Assembly: GCA_037447655.1 (NCBI GenBank)
Contig: JBBHKE010001500.1
Coordinates: forward strand, 46,797-110,796
DNA length: 64,000 nt
DNA from: Zygnema cylindricum
Lineage: Eukaryota > Streptophyta > Zygnematophyceae > Zygnematales > Zygnemataceae
Direction: 5' to 3'
Shown: positions 10,795 to 23,019 of the stretch, in pieces
Layout: each line of letters opens with the position of its first letter
Position numbering within the stretch: position 1 is the stretch's first letter
Notes under the pieces: model-generated
Seen by the model: only the letters and a program-made list of their open reading frames with translations
The model's database searches: none
What the model was told of the DNA's origin: nothing
Translations under genes and position numbers: made by a program

Positions 10795-11778
10795 TGGACT
10801 ACAGAATTTAGAAAGCCTCTAGGTAGTTTTTAACAAACTCACTTTCAGCCACAACCAGTGCTGCCTAAGCGGACAAATTCACAACTTGAATGCCACCCTG
10901 TGTAGTATAGACTCCCTTGAGTCCGTAGCAAAAAGAATCACTGAAAACGGCTAACCAGCCAAAAGGTTATGAGGTGGCAAAGATGCTAATTTATACAAAC
11001 TCTCAAAGAGAGAGGTGCCTATCAAAATAAATTATAAGTCGTACTTCCCTCTCAGAACCCCTATCTACTACAGTACGATCCAATCAAAAAACTGTAAAGT
11101 ACAGAAAGGTACTACGGCCTATGTCCTTTCTGTACTGCCTGTGTACGACAAGGCCATTGAGTGGATGCGTGTCCACTTGGTACTCGTTCGTATGTTCTCC
11201 AGAATTCTCGCAACCAAATATTATCTCTCCACGTGGCGCCAGGTCATGCCACGTCCAAAAAACGCCAAAGTGACCATTCCGGGATCTCGGTAGCGATATG
11301 TGTTGCTGGATAAAAATCGACATTAAATGTTAGCAGTCGAAACAAATATCCGATTCATTTGTTTCGTGTAGGATCACGTTCGCACTAAATGTTAACTAGT
11401 TCGATGTCCCTTCATTCATATGTCCGTTAATCAGATGAAAGATCATAATAAAGTTTAAGTAACAATCAAACCTTATATACTTTAACGAACTCCTACGAGA
11501 GACTAGTTAGAGCTGACGGCTACGTCGCGCTTTGTCGGTCGGAGGTTCGAGTCCTGCCGGACTGAACCTTTTTGTTGAGAGTGACTTATGTCACTCTTTA
11601 GTCCTGCCTATGGAGCTCAAGCGGCCATGGCTCCACCACTCTCTTTCTCCTTCATTGACTACAACAAGTATCAGGGATAGAGGAAAGAGGTGGAGGCAGA
11701 TTGCCTGCCTTTTTTTTTTCTTTTTCTATTAAGCTATTCAGACCTGGAAAATACTCCATAAATCTAGTGATTTCAACT
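10775..11778 (-). mobile_element. 5' LTR of element C3 (C-type)
   Basis: A ~1004-bp LTR from TGCAATTTTGTG (10775) to GTGATTTCAAC (11778), oriented minus and directly upstream of the C3 gag. C-type LTRs share the block AGGCAGCCATGG...CCACCCTCTCT near their 5' end. At 11498-11568 (plus strand, antisense to the LTR) lies a tRNA-like remnant with a consensus B box GGTTCGAGTCC. Confidence 0.8.
11498..11568 (+). repeat. tRNA-like remnant inside a C-type LTR
   Basis: The segment contains TTAGAGC (as in the 3' side of a D arm) and, about 40 bp later, AGGTTCGAGTCCTGCCGG, an exact Pol III B-box match. The T stem has one mismatch and the acceptor stem cannot be formed. The same module occurs at 53280-53350 and, more decayed, in the other C- and E-type LTRs. 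I read it as a fossil tRNA-derived insert, not a gene. Confidence 0.4.
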
Positions 11779-13565
11779 GATTCATCCGTAAAACCCCTAG
11801 TTCCAACTCCAACCGAAGCGGAAGACGTGGTGGAAATAGACCCGGAATCAAAAGATAGGGGAAAAGTCAAAACTGTTTGAAAGAATCCACGAGAGCCATC
11901 TATTACGGCATCAAAGTTTGAGGGTGGAAGGAGAAGCAGCAAAATACTGCTAGAGAAACAAGTTAACAACAAGGTAACCAAAGTGTCTCACCCCGATGAA
12001 CCCAAGACTTATGGTGAGACGATGAATTGTCTTGAAAGGAACCGGTGGAAGACAGCTATTAATGAGAAGATGTTTTTGATTATGGCAGCCGATACATGGG
12101 AATTGGTGGTCTGTTCTCCTAACAGAAAGCCAATCGGTTGTAAGTGGGTATTTAAATTGAAACTCAACCCAGATAACACCATTGAGCACTACAAGGCTTG
12201 GTTAGTGGCGAAAAAGATTTACCCCGAAAAAGGGAATTGACTACGAAGAGACATTTGCCACGGTCGTCAGGTTTCCCTCCGTCCGGATACTTCTCAGTCT
12301 GGCAGTAGCAGAAGTCATATAAGTACATCAAATAGACATCAAGACGGCCTTCCTACATGGAGAGTTAGAAGAGGAGATCTTTATGCGACAGCTCAATTAA
12401 TTGGTGAGCAAAGGAAGAAGAGCAAGGTTTGCCGATTGATCAAATCTTTATATAAGCTGAAACAGGCGCCCGGCAATGGAATAAGAAGCTCGATGAGTTT
12501 CTTACAAGTTAGGGATACATTCGGATCAGCTCCGATCACTCAATTTATTTGTTTGAAGATGAGGAATGAATTATATTTATTGCAATTTATGTTGATGGTT
12601 TGCTTGTTTTAAGTAAATCTATGGATAAAATAAAAAAGTTGAAAAATGATCTAAAGGAAGATTTGAGATGAAAGATATTGGAGAAGCAAGGTATATTTTG
12701 GGAATTCAGGTAGAGAGAGAAAGAGATAGAAAGATAATAAGATTAAGTCAAAAAGAGGCCATTGGAAACATGTTAGAAATATTCCAAATGGTCAAGGCTA
12801 ATTGTTGTACCACTCCTATGGAACTAAATAAGGGAGGTGAGGGGAGTGTGGATGAGGGAGTTATAATCTTCGATAATGAGGTAGGCTTGCAAGAGAAAAG
12901 ATTTATGCAGAGGATCCCTTATAAAGAAGTAGTGGGCAACCCAATATATTTTATCAATTGCACCCCGCTAGATATTGCCGCAGCTGTAGGAGTACTAAGT
13001 AGGAGTCTGAATGCTCCAACTAAGAAGGATTCGGAGGCAGCTAAAAGGGTCCTCACATACCTCATAGGGACTAGATATCAATGGTTGCATTTGGGTGGGA
13101 ACGATACCGACATCACAATTTGGAGTGATGCCAGCTATGGGGATGCTCGTATGAGGACATGCACGTCTGGGTATCTACTCTATGTGGGTGATGGGGCTAT
13201 CTGCTGGAGCAGCAAGTAGAAAAAGGTCATTGCTGAGTCCACCATGGAGGCTGAAAACATGGCCTCTTGTTCTGCTGTAAAAGAATTAATATGGGTCAAG
13301 GCCTTGCTTGGTGAGCTTGGTCGTCTTAAGAGTGGTGTCCAGAAAGTGTTTTGTGATAATCACGGAGCCATTGGCCTTTTTACCAATCGAAACACCACTT
13401 TAAAGCCAAACATAGGAACATTAGACTTAGCTTTATTAGCAAGAAGGTAGAAGACAAGATAATCAGTTTGGAGTATAGACCAGATAGTGAAATAGTAGCA
13501 GATATGATGACCAAACTTGTACCTTCCTCTAAACTAATTTTCTGGAAGGAGAAGTGTGGCCTTAA
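11779..13565 (+). pseudogene. pol: Copia pol fragment (element G): linker, RT, RNase H
   Basis: Plus-strand remnant of a C/E-lineage polyprotein. An RT start (WELV, KWVFKLKLNPDNTIE) lies at 11983-12238, followed by frameshifts and stops through 12660. A second block at 12668-13219 carries the thumb/connection region (ARYILGIQVERERDRKI) and the RNase H motif SDASYGDA. A last block at 13244-13450 (STMEAENMASCSAVKEL) completes RNase H. The RT catalytic YVDD is changed to YVDG (about 12588-12599), and a TAG at 13217-13219 interrupts RNase H. Gag, protease and integrase are absent; the left edge abuts the C3 LTR. Its own 3' LTR follows at 13595. Confidence 0.85.
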
Positions 13566-13594
13566 ATTGAAGAGTGACTAGAAAATAAGGGTAG

Positions 13595-14652
13595 TGTAGA
13601 ATTTAATGGTTCTTTTAGTATTTTCTAGGCCTTAACAGGAAAAATAAAATGGAGAAAAGAAGTAGAGGGAGTCTACCTCTAACTCCTCTCTTCTGCTCCC
13701 ACAATTGTCGCAGTCACTTAAAGTTAGAGAGGGAGCTAGAGCCATGGCTGCTTATGATGTCTAGAGAGAGAGACACGCAGTAGATTTTGGATGGTTTACC
13801 AAAATGTATTTGACAAACCCACGATTTGATCCTCATACCTACCGTGCGTGAATTCAACAGTAGTCGTTATCTTTATCTTATAGTCTAGGATCAGTGCTGA
13901 GTTTTATAGAATTCGATAAGTATTTAAAGATGCACGTATACATAAATTCATTTAACGTCGCGAATAGACTTGTAACATAGACACAGTTAGAATATACGTA
14001 CGGCTTACTTTACTTCGGGAAACAAATACACGCATTTGTTTCGACGGCCAAACAAATACCGCCCATTGATATTCGACAGCTAGAATCAAAAGTCGGTTTT
14101 GATCGAACGACCACGATAGGTGTTGAGATCGCGGAATAGGTGATTTGGCGGTTTTCGATCACCGCCACGTCAAGCGCCACGTGGCACGACATCATTGGCT
14201 TGCGGCATCTCCGAAGAATATGGGAAATAATTCAGATAAGGCAACCGTCAACATTTCAGCCATGGCGTAGGATGGACCTATAGAAAGTACTTCGGCACTT
14301 GTACCTTTCTATACAACACACTCTTCTGATTGGTGTCGTACTCTAGTAGTAGAGGGTTTAGAGAGGGATATAGGACTTAGAAAATTTGGTAGGTAGCTGC
14401 CTCTCTCCCAAAGTGCTTCTATACAAAAGTTCAACTTTGACCCTTCATAACTTACTGCGTAGGGGAGCAAATTTAGACAATATTTTTGCTATCGACTCAA
14501 GGAAGTCTTCTCTTCACAGTGGTAAAATTGGTCAAAGTTTTTTTCTGTTAAGGTGGCGGTTATTCTTGTCCAAACACAAAGGGGTCAAGGTTATCCTAGG
14601 GGCTTCGTGTGAGTTGTCGATTCTGATGACCTATGGAGGTCTAAGAATTGTA
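13595..14652 (+). mobile_element. 3' LTR of element G (E-type)
   Basis: The LTR starts TGTAGAATTTAATGG directly after the polypurine tract AAATAAGGGTAG and ends near GGTCTAAGAATTGTA. At 1058 bp it equals the E-type solo LTRs. Its position after RNase H and the tract shows it is a 3' LTR. No matching 5' LTR is left, so no target duplication can be tested. Confidence 0.85.
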
Positions 14653-14900
14653 GTATTAAGGTGATGGACCGTCGTCGTGTTATAATGCGTATACTTTTCT
14701 ATCCTTGTTTCGTTTGATATTAAGATGATGGACCATTGTCATGTCAGAATGCATCTGGGTGTTCCTCCTTCTTTGATTTTTTATTTGGGCAATGGATCCA
14801 ATTGTTTTTTCAAACCTCCCACGACTGCTCCTAGCAATGCATGGAATTTTACGACTTAAAGTTCCACTTTTATAGAGCTTGGTTGTGTTAGCGTTAAGAT
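14653..14900. other. Spacer before the tandem array
   Basis: No gene is seen. A short near-repeat occurs: ATTAAGGTGATGGACC at 14663 and ATTAAGATGATGGACC at 14719, each followed by GTC-GT and AATGC. Confidence 0.4.
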
Positions 14901-17900
14901 TTAGTGAAAAAAACATGATGGTGTACAATTTTGAGTACATGTTAAGAAAGATGAAAATAGCAAAATAAAAATGAAAAGGTCCCACAAATAGAAGCTCATG
15001 TTACGTATAGGTTTGGTAGTTTTACTAGGCTATAATGTTTTATGTATTTACTACCACTGTTTTTTTTTTAGGGTTTTATTGTTGTCTTATCCTTTTGTCC
15101 TATAAGTTTCGCCAGTCCTCGGTTTTCTGTAGTTTGATTTCATGTGACATGTCCATTTTCAATTCCTCTACTCACATTATTGGTCGTCTCATTTTTTTAC
15201 TTAAGCTCAAAAGGAAAAACTTTGAATTGTGAAAAGGTATTGTTTAACGTAACCTTTGTGGTTTGTTAAACGATTGGTGTTAAACTGGTATATGTTCCAC
15301 AACTTAATTTATTGGTGGTTACATTGTTTATCGTTTAAATGGGGTAAATACATTAGTATTGTAATGGAAAACTCTAACTGTCAATATAGCTTTACATGAT
15401 TATTAAACTGTTGCTTTGATGGAGAGGGTAAACACAGCGTTTTGTTTCGACACTAAATTACATGTGCGGCACCATTCTTAGTGTTGACATCCCATTATAC
15501 TATCTCATATTGTGATCGCCAACTACATTTGGGAGATCGCATTTGATAAGTTTACCAAACTAGAAATCAACATGGTTTAATTGTTTAGGGCATGTATTAT
15601 TTTATCTTCATGACATCCCTCTGTGTTAACATCTAGTTAGGAGTCATCGATTTGACGACAAATGAGATGTTCTCATGTCATGATTGCTTCAACCTGATTT
15701 TGTCCCTTAGAGTAAATGCTAAAATAAGAGTGTCATATTTGAACTTGCTAAAGGTTTTAGTGAAAAAAACATGATGGTGTACAATTTTGAGTACATGGGA
15801 AGAAATAAGAAAATAGCAAAATAAAAATGAAAAGGTCCCTCAAATAGAAGCTCATGTAACGTATAGGTTTGGTAGTTTTACCAGGCTATAATGTTTTATC
15901 TATTTACTACCACTGTCTTTTTTTTAGGGTTTTATTGTTGTCTTATCCTTTTGTCCTATAAGTTTCGCCAGTCCTCGGTTTTTCTGTTGTTTGATATCAT
16001 GTGACATGTCCATTTTCAATTCCTCTACTCACATTATTGGTCGTCTCATTTTTTTACTTAAGCTCAAAAGGAAAAACTTTGAATTGTGAAAAGGTATTGT
16101 TTAACGTAACCTTTGTGGTTTGTTAAACGATTGGTGTTAAACTGGTACATGTTCCACAACTTAATTTATTGGTGGTTACATTGTTTATCGTTTAAATGGG
16201 GTAAATGCATTAGTATTGTAATGGAAAACTCTAACTGTCAATGTACCTTTACATGATTATTAAACTGTTGCTTTGATGGAGAGGGTAAACACAGCGTTTT
16301 GTTTCGACACTAAATTACATGTGCAGTACCATTCTTAGTGTTGACATCCCATTATACTATCTCATATTGTGATCGCCAACTACATTTGGGAGATCGCATT
16401 TGATAAGTTTACCAAACTAGAAATCAACATGGTTTAATTATTTAAGGCATGTATTATTTTATCTTCATGACATCCCTCTCAATTAACATCCAGTTAGGAG
16501 TCATCGATTTGACGACAAATGAGATGTTCTCATGTCATGACTGCTTCAACCTGATTTTGTCCCTTAGAGTAAATGCTGAAATAAGAGTGTCATATTTGAA
16601 CTTGCTGAAGGTTTTAGTGAAAAAAAACATGATGGTGTACAATTTTGAGTACATGGGAAGAAATAAGAAAATAGCAAAATAAAAATGAAAAGGTCCCTCA
16701 AATATAAGCTCATGTAACGTATAGGTTTGGTAGTTTTACCAGCCTATAATGTTTTATCTATTTACTACCACTGTCTTTTTTTTAGGGTTTTATTGTTGTC
16801 TTATCCTTTTGTCCTATAAGTTTCGCCAGTCCTCGGTTTTTCTGTTGTTTGATATCATGTGACATGTCCATTTTCAATTCCTCTACTCACATTATTGGTC
16901 GTCTCATTTTTTTACTTAAGCTCAAAAGGAAAAACTTTGAATTGTGAAAAGGTATTGTTTAACGTAACCTTTGTGGTTTGTTAAACGATTGGTGTTAAAC
17001 TGGTACATGTTCCACAACTTAATTTATTGGTGGTTACATTGTTTATCGTTTAAATGGGGTAAATGCATTAGTATTGTAATGGAAAACTCTAACTGTCAAT
17101 GTACCTTTACATGATTATTAAACTGTTGCTTTGATGGAGAGGGTAAACACAGCGTTTTGTTTCGACACTAAATTACATGTGCGGTACCATTGTTAGTGTT
17201 GACATCCCATTATACTATCTCATATTGTGATTGCCAACTACATTTGGGAGATCGCATTTGATAAGTTTACCAAATTAGAAATCAACATGGTTTAATTATT
17301 TAAGGCATGTATTATTTTTTCTTCATGACATCCCTCTCAATTAACATCCAGTTAGGAGTCATCGATTTGACGACAAATGAGATGTTCTCATGTCATGACT
17401 GCTTCAACCTGATTTTGTCCCTTAGAGTAAATGCTGAAATAAGAGTGTCATATTTGAACTTGCTGAAGGTTTTAGTGAAAAAAACATGATGGTGTACAAT
17501 TTTGAGTACATGGGAAGAAATAAGAAAATAGCAAAATAAAAATGAAAAGGTCCCTCAAATATAAGCTCATGTAACGTATAGGTTTGGTAGTTTTACCAGC
17601 CTATAATGTTTTATCTATTTACTACCACTGTCTTTTTTTTAGGGTTTTATTGTTGTCTTATCCTTTTGTCCTATAAGTTTCGCCAGTCCTCGGTTTTCTG
17701 TAGTTTGATTTCATGTGACATGTCCATTTTCAATTCCTCTACTCACATTATTGGTCGTCTCATTTTTTTACTTAAGCTCAAAAGGAAAAAACTTTGAATT
17801 GTGAAAAGGTATTGTTTAACGTAACCTTTGTGGTTTGTTAAACGATTGGTGTTAAACTGGTACATGTTCCACAACTTAATTTATTGGTGGTTACATTGTT

Positions 17901-18302
17901 TATCTTTCAAATGGGGTAAATGCATTAGTATTGTAATGGAAAACTATAACTGTCAATGTAGCTTTACATGATTGTTAAACTGTTGCTTTGATGGAGAGGG
18001 TAAACAAAGCGTTTTGTTTCGACACTAAATAACATGTGCGGTACCATTCTTAGTGTTGACATCCCCTTATACTAACTCATATTGTGATCGCCAACTACAT
18101 TTGGGAAATCGCATTTGATAAGTTTACCAAACTAGAAATCAACATGGTTTAATTGTTTGACATCCCTCTTTGTTAACATCCAGTTAGGAGTCATTGATTT
18201 GACGACAAATAAGATGTTCTCATGTCATGACTGCTTCAACCTGATTTTGTCCCTTAGAGAAAATGCTAAAATAAGAGTGTCATATTTGAACTTGCTGAAG
18301 GT
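14901..18302 (+). repeat. Tandem array, four units of about 857 bp
   Basis: The anchor TTAGTGAAAAAAACATGATGG recurs at 14901, 15757, 16614 and 17472 (spacings 856, 857, 858). The fourth unit loses ~27 bp near 18155 and ends at about 18302. Units look nearly identical by eye, with scattered single-base changes. Each unit has the same two small open frames of ~60 codons, but they are hydrophobic, unlike any family I know, and their lengths change between units through single-base indels. I treat it as a satellite-like array, not as genes. Confidence 0.9.
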
Positions 18303-18840
18303 TTGTTCATGTGATTCTCACCCATTCGGTCTTCATCCCACCTCTCCCATCAGCCCCCCCCCTTTTTATGACGTCAATTTCTTTACCTTCTCCCCACCTC
18401 CCCTCTTCATTTTCCCATTCCATCGCTCCCCTCTTACAAGCACTCGACACGTCAACCCTTTTTTTCCTCCTTTTCACCCCCTCCCCCTCAATTGTCTTTC
18501 GACATCAAATTCTTTACCCTCCCCCCTTCCTTCCCATTGGCCATTCACCCCCACATTCCCTCAGTGGACACCATTGTTTCAATCTTTTACCCTTTCCCAC
18601 GCCCCATTTTTGGTCCCTTCTTCCATATCTTTACTTTCGCTCCTTTGCATCCTTCCTCCCGCCCTTCTCATGGTTTCGTCCCACTACCATTTTCACCATC
18701 TATATCCTATGGTTTCTTTCCATTTTTCCATTTTCCCCTTCCTCTCCCACTCATAATTCTCATGCATCTCCCTCTCATTCAATAAATATGTTCGTCTAAG
18801 CATCCTCGCCCCCTCTCTCTCTCCCCTCCTCCCTCTAAAC
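18303..18840 (+). repeat. Pyrimidine-rich tract
   Basis: More than 500 bp of strongly C+T-biased plus strand (CCCCTCCCC, CTCTCTCTCTCCCC and similar). It abuts the last tandem unit and runs into the duplicated segment at 18809. Three overlapping plus-strand frames of 97-199 codons are Pro/Ser/Phe/His-rich consequences of base composition and are not called as genes. Confidence 0.7.
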
Positions 18841-20023
18841 CCGGCTCACAAGCTCAACACAGATAGAATGTACTCGGTGCCATAACCATTTGGCAGCGGG
18901 TGCTGTAGAAATTAAAGGTTTTTTTAGTAATATTCTAGGTTTTGTAAAAGATAAAATGCAGAAAAGAAGTAGAGGCAGTCTGCCTTTATCTCCTCTCTTT
19001 AGCTCCCACACTTGTCGCAGTCAATGAAAGTTCGAGAGAGAGCTAGAGCCATGGCTGCCTATACGATCCAGAGGGAGAAAGATTGTAGATTGGTAGATAT
19101 ACCAAAAAATGTACTTGACGGACCTAGGATTTGAACGTAGTACCTTCGGTCCATCAAAGTCGCCGGTAGGCGATAGTTTTATCAAATTAGTCTAAGACCT
19201 GGTTTATGCAGTATAAGGTTTGATAATTATATAAATGTTTGCACGTATACTATTTCATTTAACGGAATATTAGGACATAGATAAAGTTTGAATTGTACGC
19301 GATACGGAACATCTCGAAACGAATATCTCGCATTTGTTTCAAGTGGGAAATAAATACCACGCAAGTATTTATGACGGCTAAGATTGAAACCCGGTTTGGA
19401 TCGGACGACTGGGAAAAAAGCTAAGATCGCGGAATAGGATTTCAACATTTGTGCTTATCGCCACATCGAATGACACGTGGCACAACCACATTGGATTGCG
19501 CCATCTCCGGGAATTACAAGAAAGAATCTAGAAATGACATGTGTTGACTTTCTGGCTATGTCGTACAATTTCCGTACAGAAAGTACACTAGCACTTGTAC
19601 CTTTATGAAAGACATTGTATTGTGATTGGTGCCGTATGTCAGTAGATAGACTTTTAGAGAGAGGTAGGACTTAGAAAAATTTGGTAGATAAGACCCTCTC
19701 TCCGAGAGAGCTTCTGTACAAAAGGTCAATTTTGACCCACCATAACTAACTGCCCAGGGGAGCAATTTCATAGATTCTTTTTGCTATCGACTCAAGGGAG
19801 TCTTTCTTTCACAAGGGTGAAGGTGGTCAAAGTTTTTTTCTGCCAGAGTGGAAGTTATTTTTGCTGAAACACTAAAGGGTCAGGGTTATCCTAGGGGCTT
19901 TGTGTGAGCTGTCCATTGTGATGACCTATGGAGGTCTCAAAGTTATATGTTATTGGCCCACACTCTAAGGTGCCCATCTTTAATGGAACTAGCTTCATAT
20001 ACTGGGAAAGTATGATGAAAAGA
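18809..20023 (+). repeat. First copy of a 1.2-kb tandem duplication (flank + LTR + gag start)
   Basis: The unit consists of ~95 bp of pyrimidine-rich flank (CCCCCTCTCTCTCTCCC... through CCATTTGGC), an E-type LTR and the first ~75 bp of gag. It repeats directly at 20024-21240. The copies differ at many sites, so the duplication is not recent. The second unit continues into a longer gag-pol. Confidence 0.8.
18904..19947 (+). mobile_element. E-type LTR, first tandem copy
   Basis: A 1044-bp LTR from TGTAGAAATTAAAGG to GGTCTCAAAGTTATA. It is followed by TGTTATTGGCCCACAC, a half-tRNA PBS with one mismatch, and a gag stub (19948-20020; GCCCATCTTTAATGG = PIFNG). The stub breaks off where the second tandem unit starts. 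Confidence 0.85.
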
Positions 20024-20123
20024 CCCCCTCTCTCTCTCTCTCCCCTCCTCCACCTAAACCCCGCACACAAGCCTTAACACGGATAGAATGTACTGGGTGC
20101 CGTAACCATTTGGCGGTGAGCGC

Positions 20124-21165
20124 TGTAGAAATTAAAGGTTATTTTAGAATTTTCTAGGTTTTGTAAAAGATAAAATACAGAAAAGAAGCAGAGGCAGTCT
20201 GCCTCTAACTCCTTTGTTCAGCTCCCACACTTGTGGCAGTCTTTGAAAGTTGGAGAGAGAGCTTGAGCCATGGCTGCCTATGCTATCCAGACGGAGAAAG
20301 ATAGTAGATTGGTAGATTTACCAAAATAGTACTTGACGGACCTATGATTTGAACCTAGTACCTTTCGTATGTCAAAGTCGTTGGTAGGCGATAGTTTTAT
20401 CCAATTAGTTTAAGACCTAGGTTACATAGTATAAGGTTTGATAATTATATAAATGTTTACCCGTAGACTATTTCATTTAACAGAATTTTAAGACATGGAT
20501 AAGTTTGTATTGTACGGGATACGGAACATCTCGAAACGAATATCTCGCATTTGTTTCAAGTGTGAAATAAATACCGCGCAAGTATTTATGACGGCTAAGA
20601 TTGAAACCCGGTTTCGATCGGACGACCGCAAAGAAAGCCGAGATCGCGGAATAGGATTTCGGCGTTTTGCGCTCATCGCCACTTCGAATGACACGTGGCA
20701 CAACCACATTGGATTGCGCCATCTCCTAGAATTATAAAAACGAATCTAGATATGACATGTGTCGACTTTCTGGCCATGTCGTACAATGTCCGTACAGAAA
20801 GTACACCAGCACTTGTACCTTTATGAACGACATTCTATTGTGATTGGTGCCGTACGTTAGTAGATAGAGTTTTAGAGAAAGTTAGGACTTAAAAAAAATT
20901 GGTAGATAGGACCCTCTCTCCGAGAGAGCTTCTGTACAAAAAGTCAACTTTGACCCACCATAACTAACTGCTCAGGGGAGCAATTTTATAGATTCTTTTT
21001 GCTATAGACTCAAAGGAGTCTTTCTTTCACAAGGGTGAAGGTGGTCAGAGTTTTTTTCTGCCAGAGTGGCAATTATTTTTGCTAAAACACTAAAGGGTCA
21101 GGGTTATTCTAGGGTCTTCGTGTGTGTTGCCCATTTTGATGACCTATGGAGGTCTCAGAGTTACA
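20124..21165 (+). mobile_element. 5' LTR of element F (E-type)
   Basis: A 1042-bp LTR from TGTAGAAATTAAAGG to CAGAGTTACA. The gag ATG at 21146 lies 20 bp inside the LTR. One base separates the LTR end from GTTATGGGCCCAC (21167-21179). Confidence 0.85.
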
Positions 21166-22175
21166 TGTTATGGGCCCACACTCTAGGGTGCCTATCTTTA
21201 ATGGCACTGGCTTCATATACTGGGAAAATATTATGACTGGAGCTCTATGTGAAAAAAGGTTTTGGGGAATAATGAGTGGACGGGTGAGGCGTCCATCTAG
21301 TCTTGGCATCCCTCCAGGGTTTGGAGAAAGCACATTCACTAGAGATGCAGATCCATCTCCAACAGAGGAGACAAAGGAAGGAGAGGTGGTGGACGAATGG
21401 AAGGAGAATGAGATGATCACACTGATAGCAATCGGTTCGGCATTCATGTCACCTATTCCAAGGAACAAAGAGAATGATACCGATAGCAACCGGTTCGGCA
21501 TTCATATCACTTATTCTAAAGAACAAAGAGAATGATACTGATACTTCGGATTACAAAAATATGGCGGCAAAGCAATTCATCCTCCGCCATCATACTCAAG
21601 GGCTTGCATCTCCTCATTTGGAGGTAGAGAGGGCATCAGATCTTTGGGTGGCTTTAATAGAGATGTACCGAAGTGGTACAATTCAGCATCAGTTGTTGGC
21701 TGACCAGAAAATTGAAGCATATGTATACAAAGGGGGGAAGTTGTTGGATATTTGTAATGAGCTCGCAAAACTTTTTATGGAGCTGGAGAGTGGTAGACAG
21801 ATTGAAAATGAAAAGATGAAGGTTAACTGCTTGCTCATGAAGTTACCAGATGAGTTCGAGAACATAGTCAACCATGTGCAGGACTTGCCGGACTCAAGGT
21901 GGATATGGAATTCAATGGTAGGGATGATTCTCGTTCAAGAGAACACGATTGAGATACGAAGAGGAGGAAAGAGTTGGCAAGCCTTGGCAACTAGGACCGA
22001 TTGGAGGAACACGAATTCCAGGAAACTGGTCGGAAATTATTGAGGGGAAGGCAGAAAAATCAGACCGATGAGTTCAAACCAAGGGCTCCCAAGGGTTTGT
22101 GTCATTTTTGTAAGAAACCAAGACACTATATGGCGCAGTGCACTAAGCTAACCAAAAATCGTTTGAAAGAGGGGT
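21146..22175 (+). pseudogene. gag: Copia gag (element F)
   Basis: The Gag begins MEVSELHVMGPHSRVPIF, with the first seven codons in the LTR. Blocks follow in family order: GTGFIYWENIMTGALCEKRFWGI, a charged linker, ASDLWVALIEMYRSGTIQHQLLADQKIE, YKGGKLLDICNELAKLFMELES and a CCHC zinc knuckle C-HF-C-KKPR-H-YMAQ-C at about 22100-22143. A direct duplication of 58 bp (21434-21491 and 21492-21549) shifts the frame between residues ~120 and ~130. A second frameshift lies before the zinc knuckle, near 22040. Apart from those it is one of the better-preserved gags here. Confidence 0.85.
21167..21179 (+). promoter_or_regulatory. Half-tRNA primer-binding site of element F
   Basis: GTTATGGGCCCAC is the exact complement of 13 bases of the plant initiator tRNA-Met anticodon arm and lies one base after the LTR. 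It is read as V-M-G-P in gag. Confidence 0.7.
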
Positions 22176-23019
22176 AGATCGGTGGATCTCCAAGATGAAA
22201 GAAAAAGGCTTTTGTGATTCAAGTACACGAGGGGGAATCGGAGGACCAAGACGATGATCTATTGTTGGATGAGGAGTTGGAGGCAAAGACCGAGGTCGAA
22301 ATTCCTCGAAAGCATAAATGTGCTTTTGGAGGTTTGAAAGGTGAAGGAGATTAGATTCTGGATTCCAGTGCCTCCATACACATATGTAAGGATAAACACC
22401 TGTTCACGAAGATAAGAAAGATTCCCACCGTAAAGATAGAGTACGGGGATGGGAGGATAGTCACCACTACTATGGTAGGATCGGTACATTTGAAAGTCTT
22501 AGTGGAATGGAAGACATCCATAGTGACATTCTCTGATGTGTTGTTTATTCTAGAGTTGAAAAAAAACCTCATGTCAACATCTGTGTTGGATGATAAGGGT
22601 TTTGAGACTAGCACTAGGAAGGGAACCTTTACAGCTAGCTTTGAGGAGGAAGTTAATTTCACTGCTGAAAAAGGTAGCGAAGGGATGTTTAGGCAGATTT
22701 TAAGCAACGAAAATAAGAAACTTTACTATGTTGGTGTAATGATAATATGATGTGGCATAAGAGGCTTGGACATGTGCATTTAGATAAGTTGAAAGGAATG
22801 AAAAATATCGAAAAGTGGAAGTAATTCAGTTTGGGGAAAGTGAAAACCTAAGTGACAGTAGTGGTTATGCCTTAGGTAAAGCACACAGGATACCCTTTCC
22901 AAAGCAAGCCACTTATAAAAGAGAAAAAGTTTTAGACAAATACACAATGATATTTAGGAACTGGCCAAATTGCCTTCACCCGGGGGTAAGAGGTTTATGT
23001 TGAAAATTACTGACGATTG
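22176..23019 (+). pseudogene. pol: Copia protease and pre-integrase region (element F), broken
   Basis: A degenerate aspartic protease motif, LDSSASIHICKDK (family form DSGAS), lies near 22355-22390. It is followed by IEYGDGRIVTT and the open block 22472-22750 (VLVEWKTSIVTFSDVLFI...STSVLDD). The GAG-pre-integrase motif (WHKRLGHVHLDKL) is at 22752-22790 and GYALGKAHRIPFPK at 22860-22905. The integrase core begins (FMLKITDD) but is cut at 23019 by the inverted LTR of element E3. The catalytic Gly after Asp-Ser is replaced by Ser, so the protease would be inactive even without frameshifts. Confidence 0.8.

Noticed and set aside
15035-17797. Small hydrophobic frames repeated in each 857-bp unit
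   Set aside because: Length changes between units by single-base indels, with no conservation pattern or known family.
14901-18302. CRISPR-like or rDNA/5S array
   Set aside because: Units are 857 bp without spacers and do not resemble rRNA genes.
18157-18799. Overlapping plus-strand frames of 97-199 codons, Pro/Ser/His-rich
   Set aside because: They are open only because the strand is pyrimidine-rich and lacks stop triplets; all three frames are open together and none has a domain.
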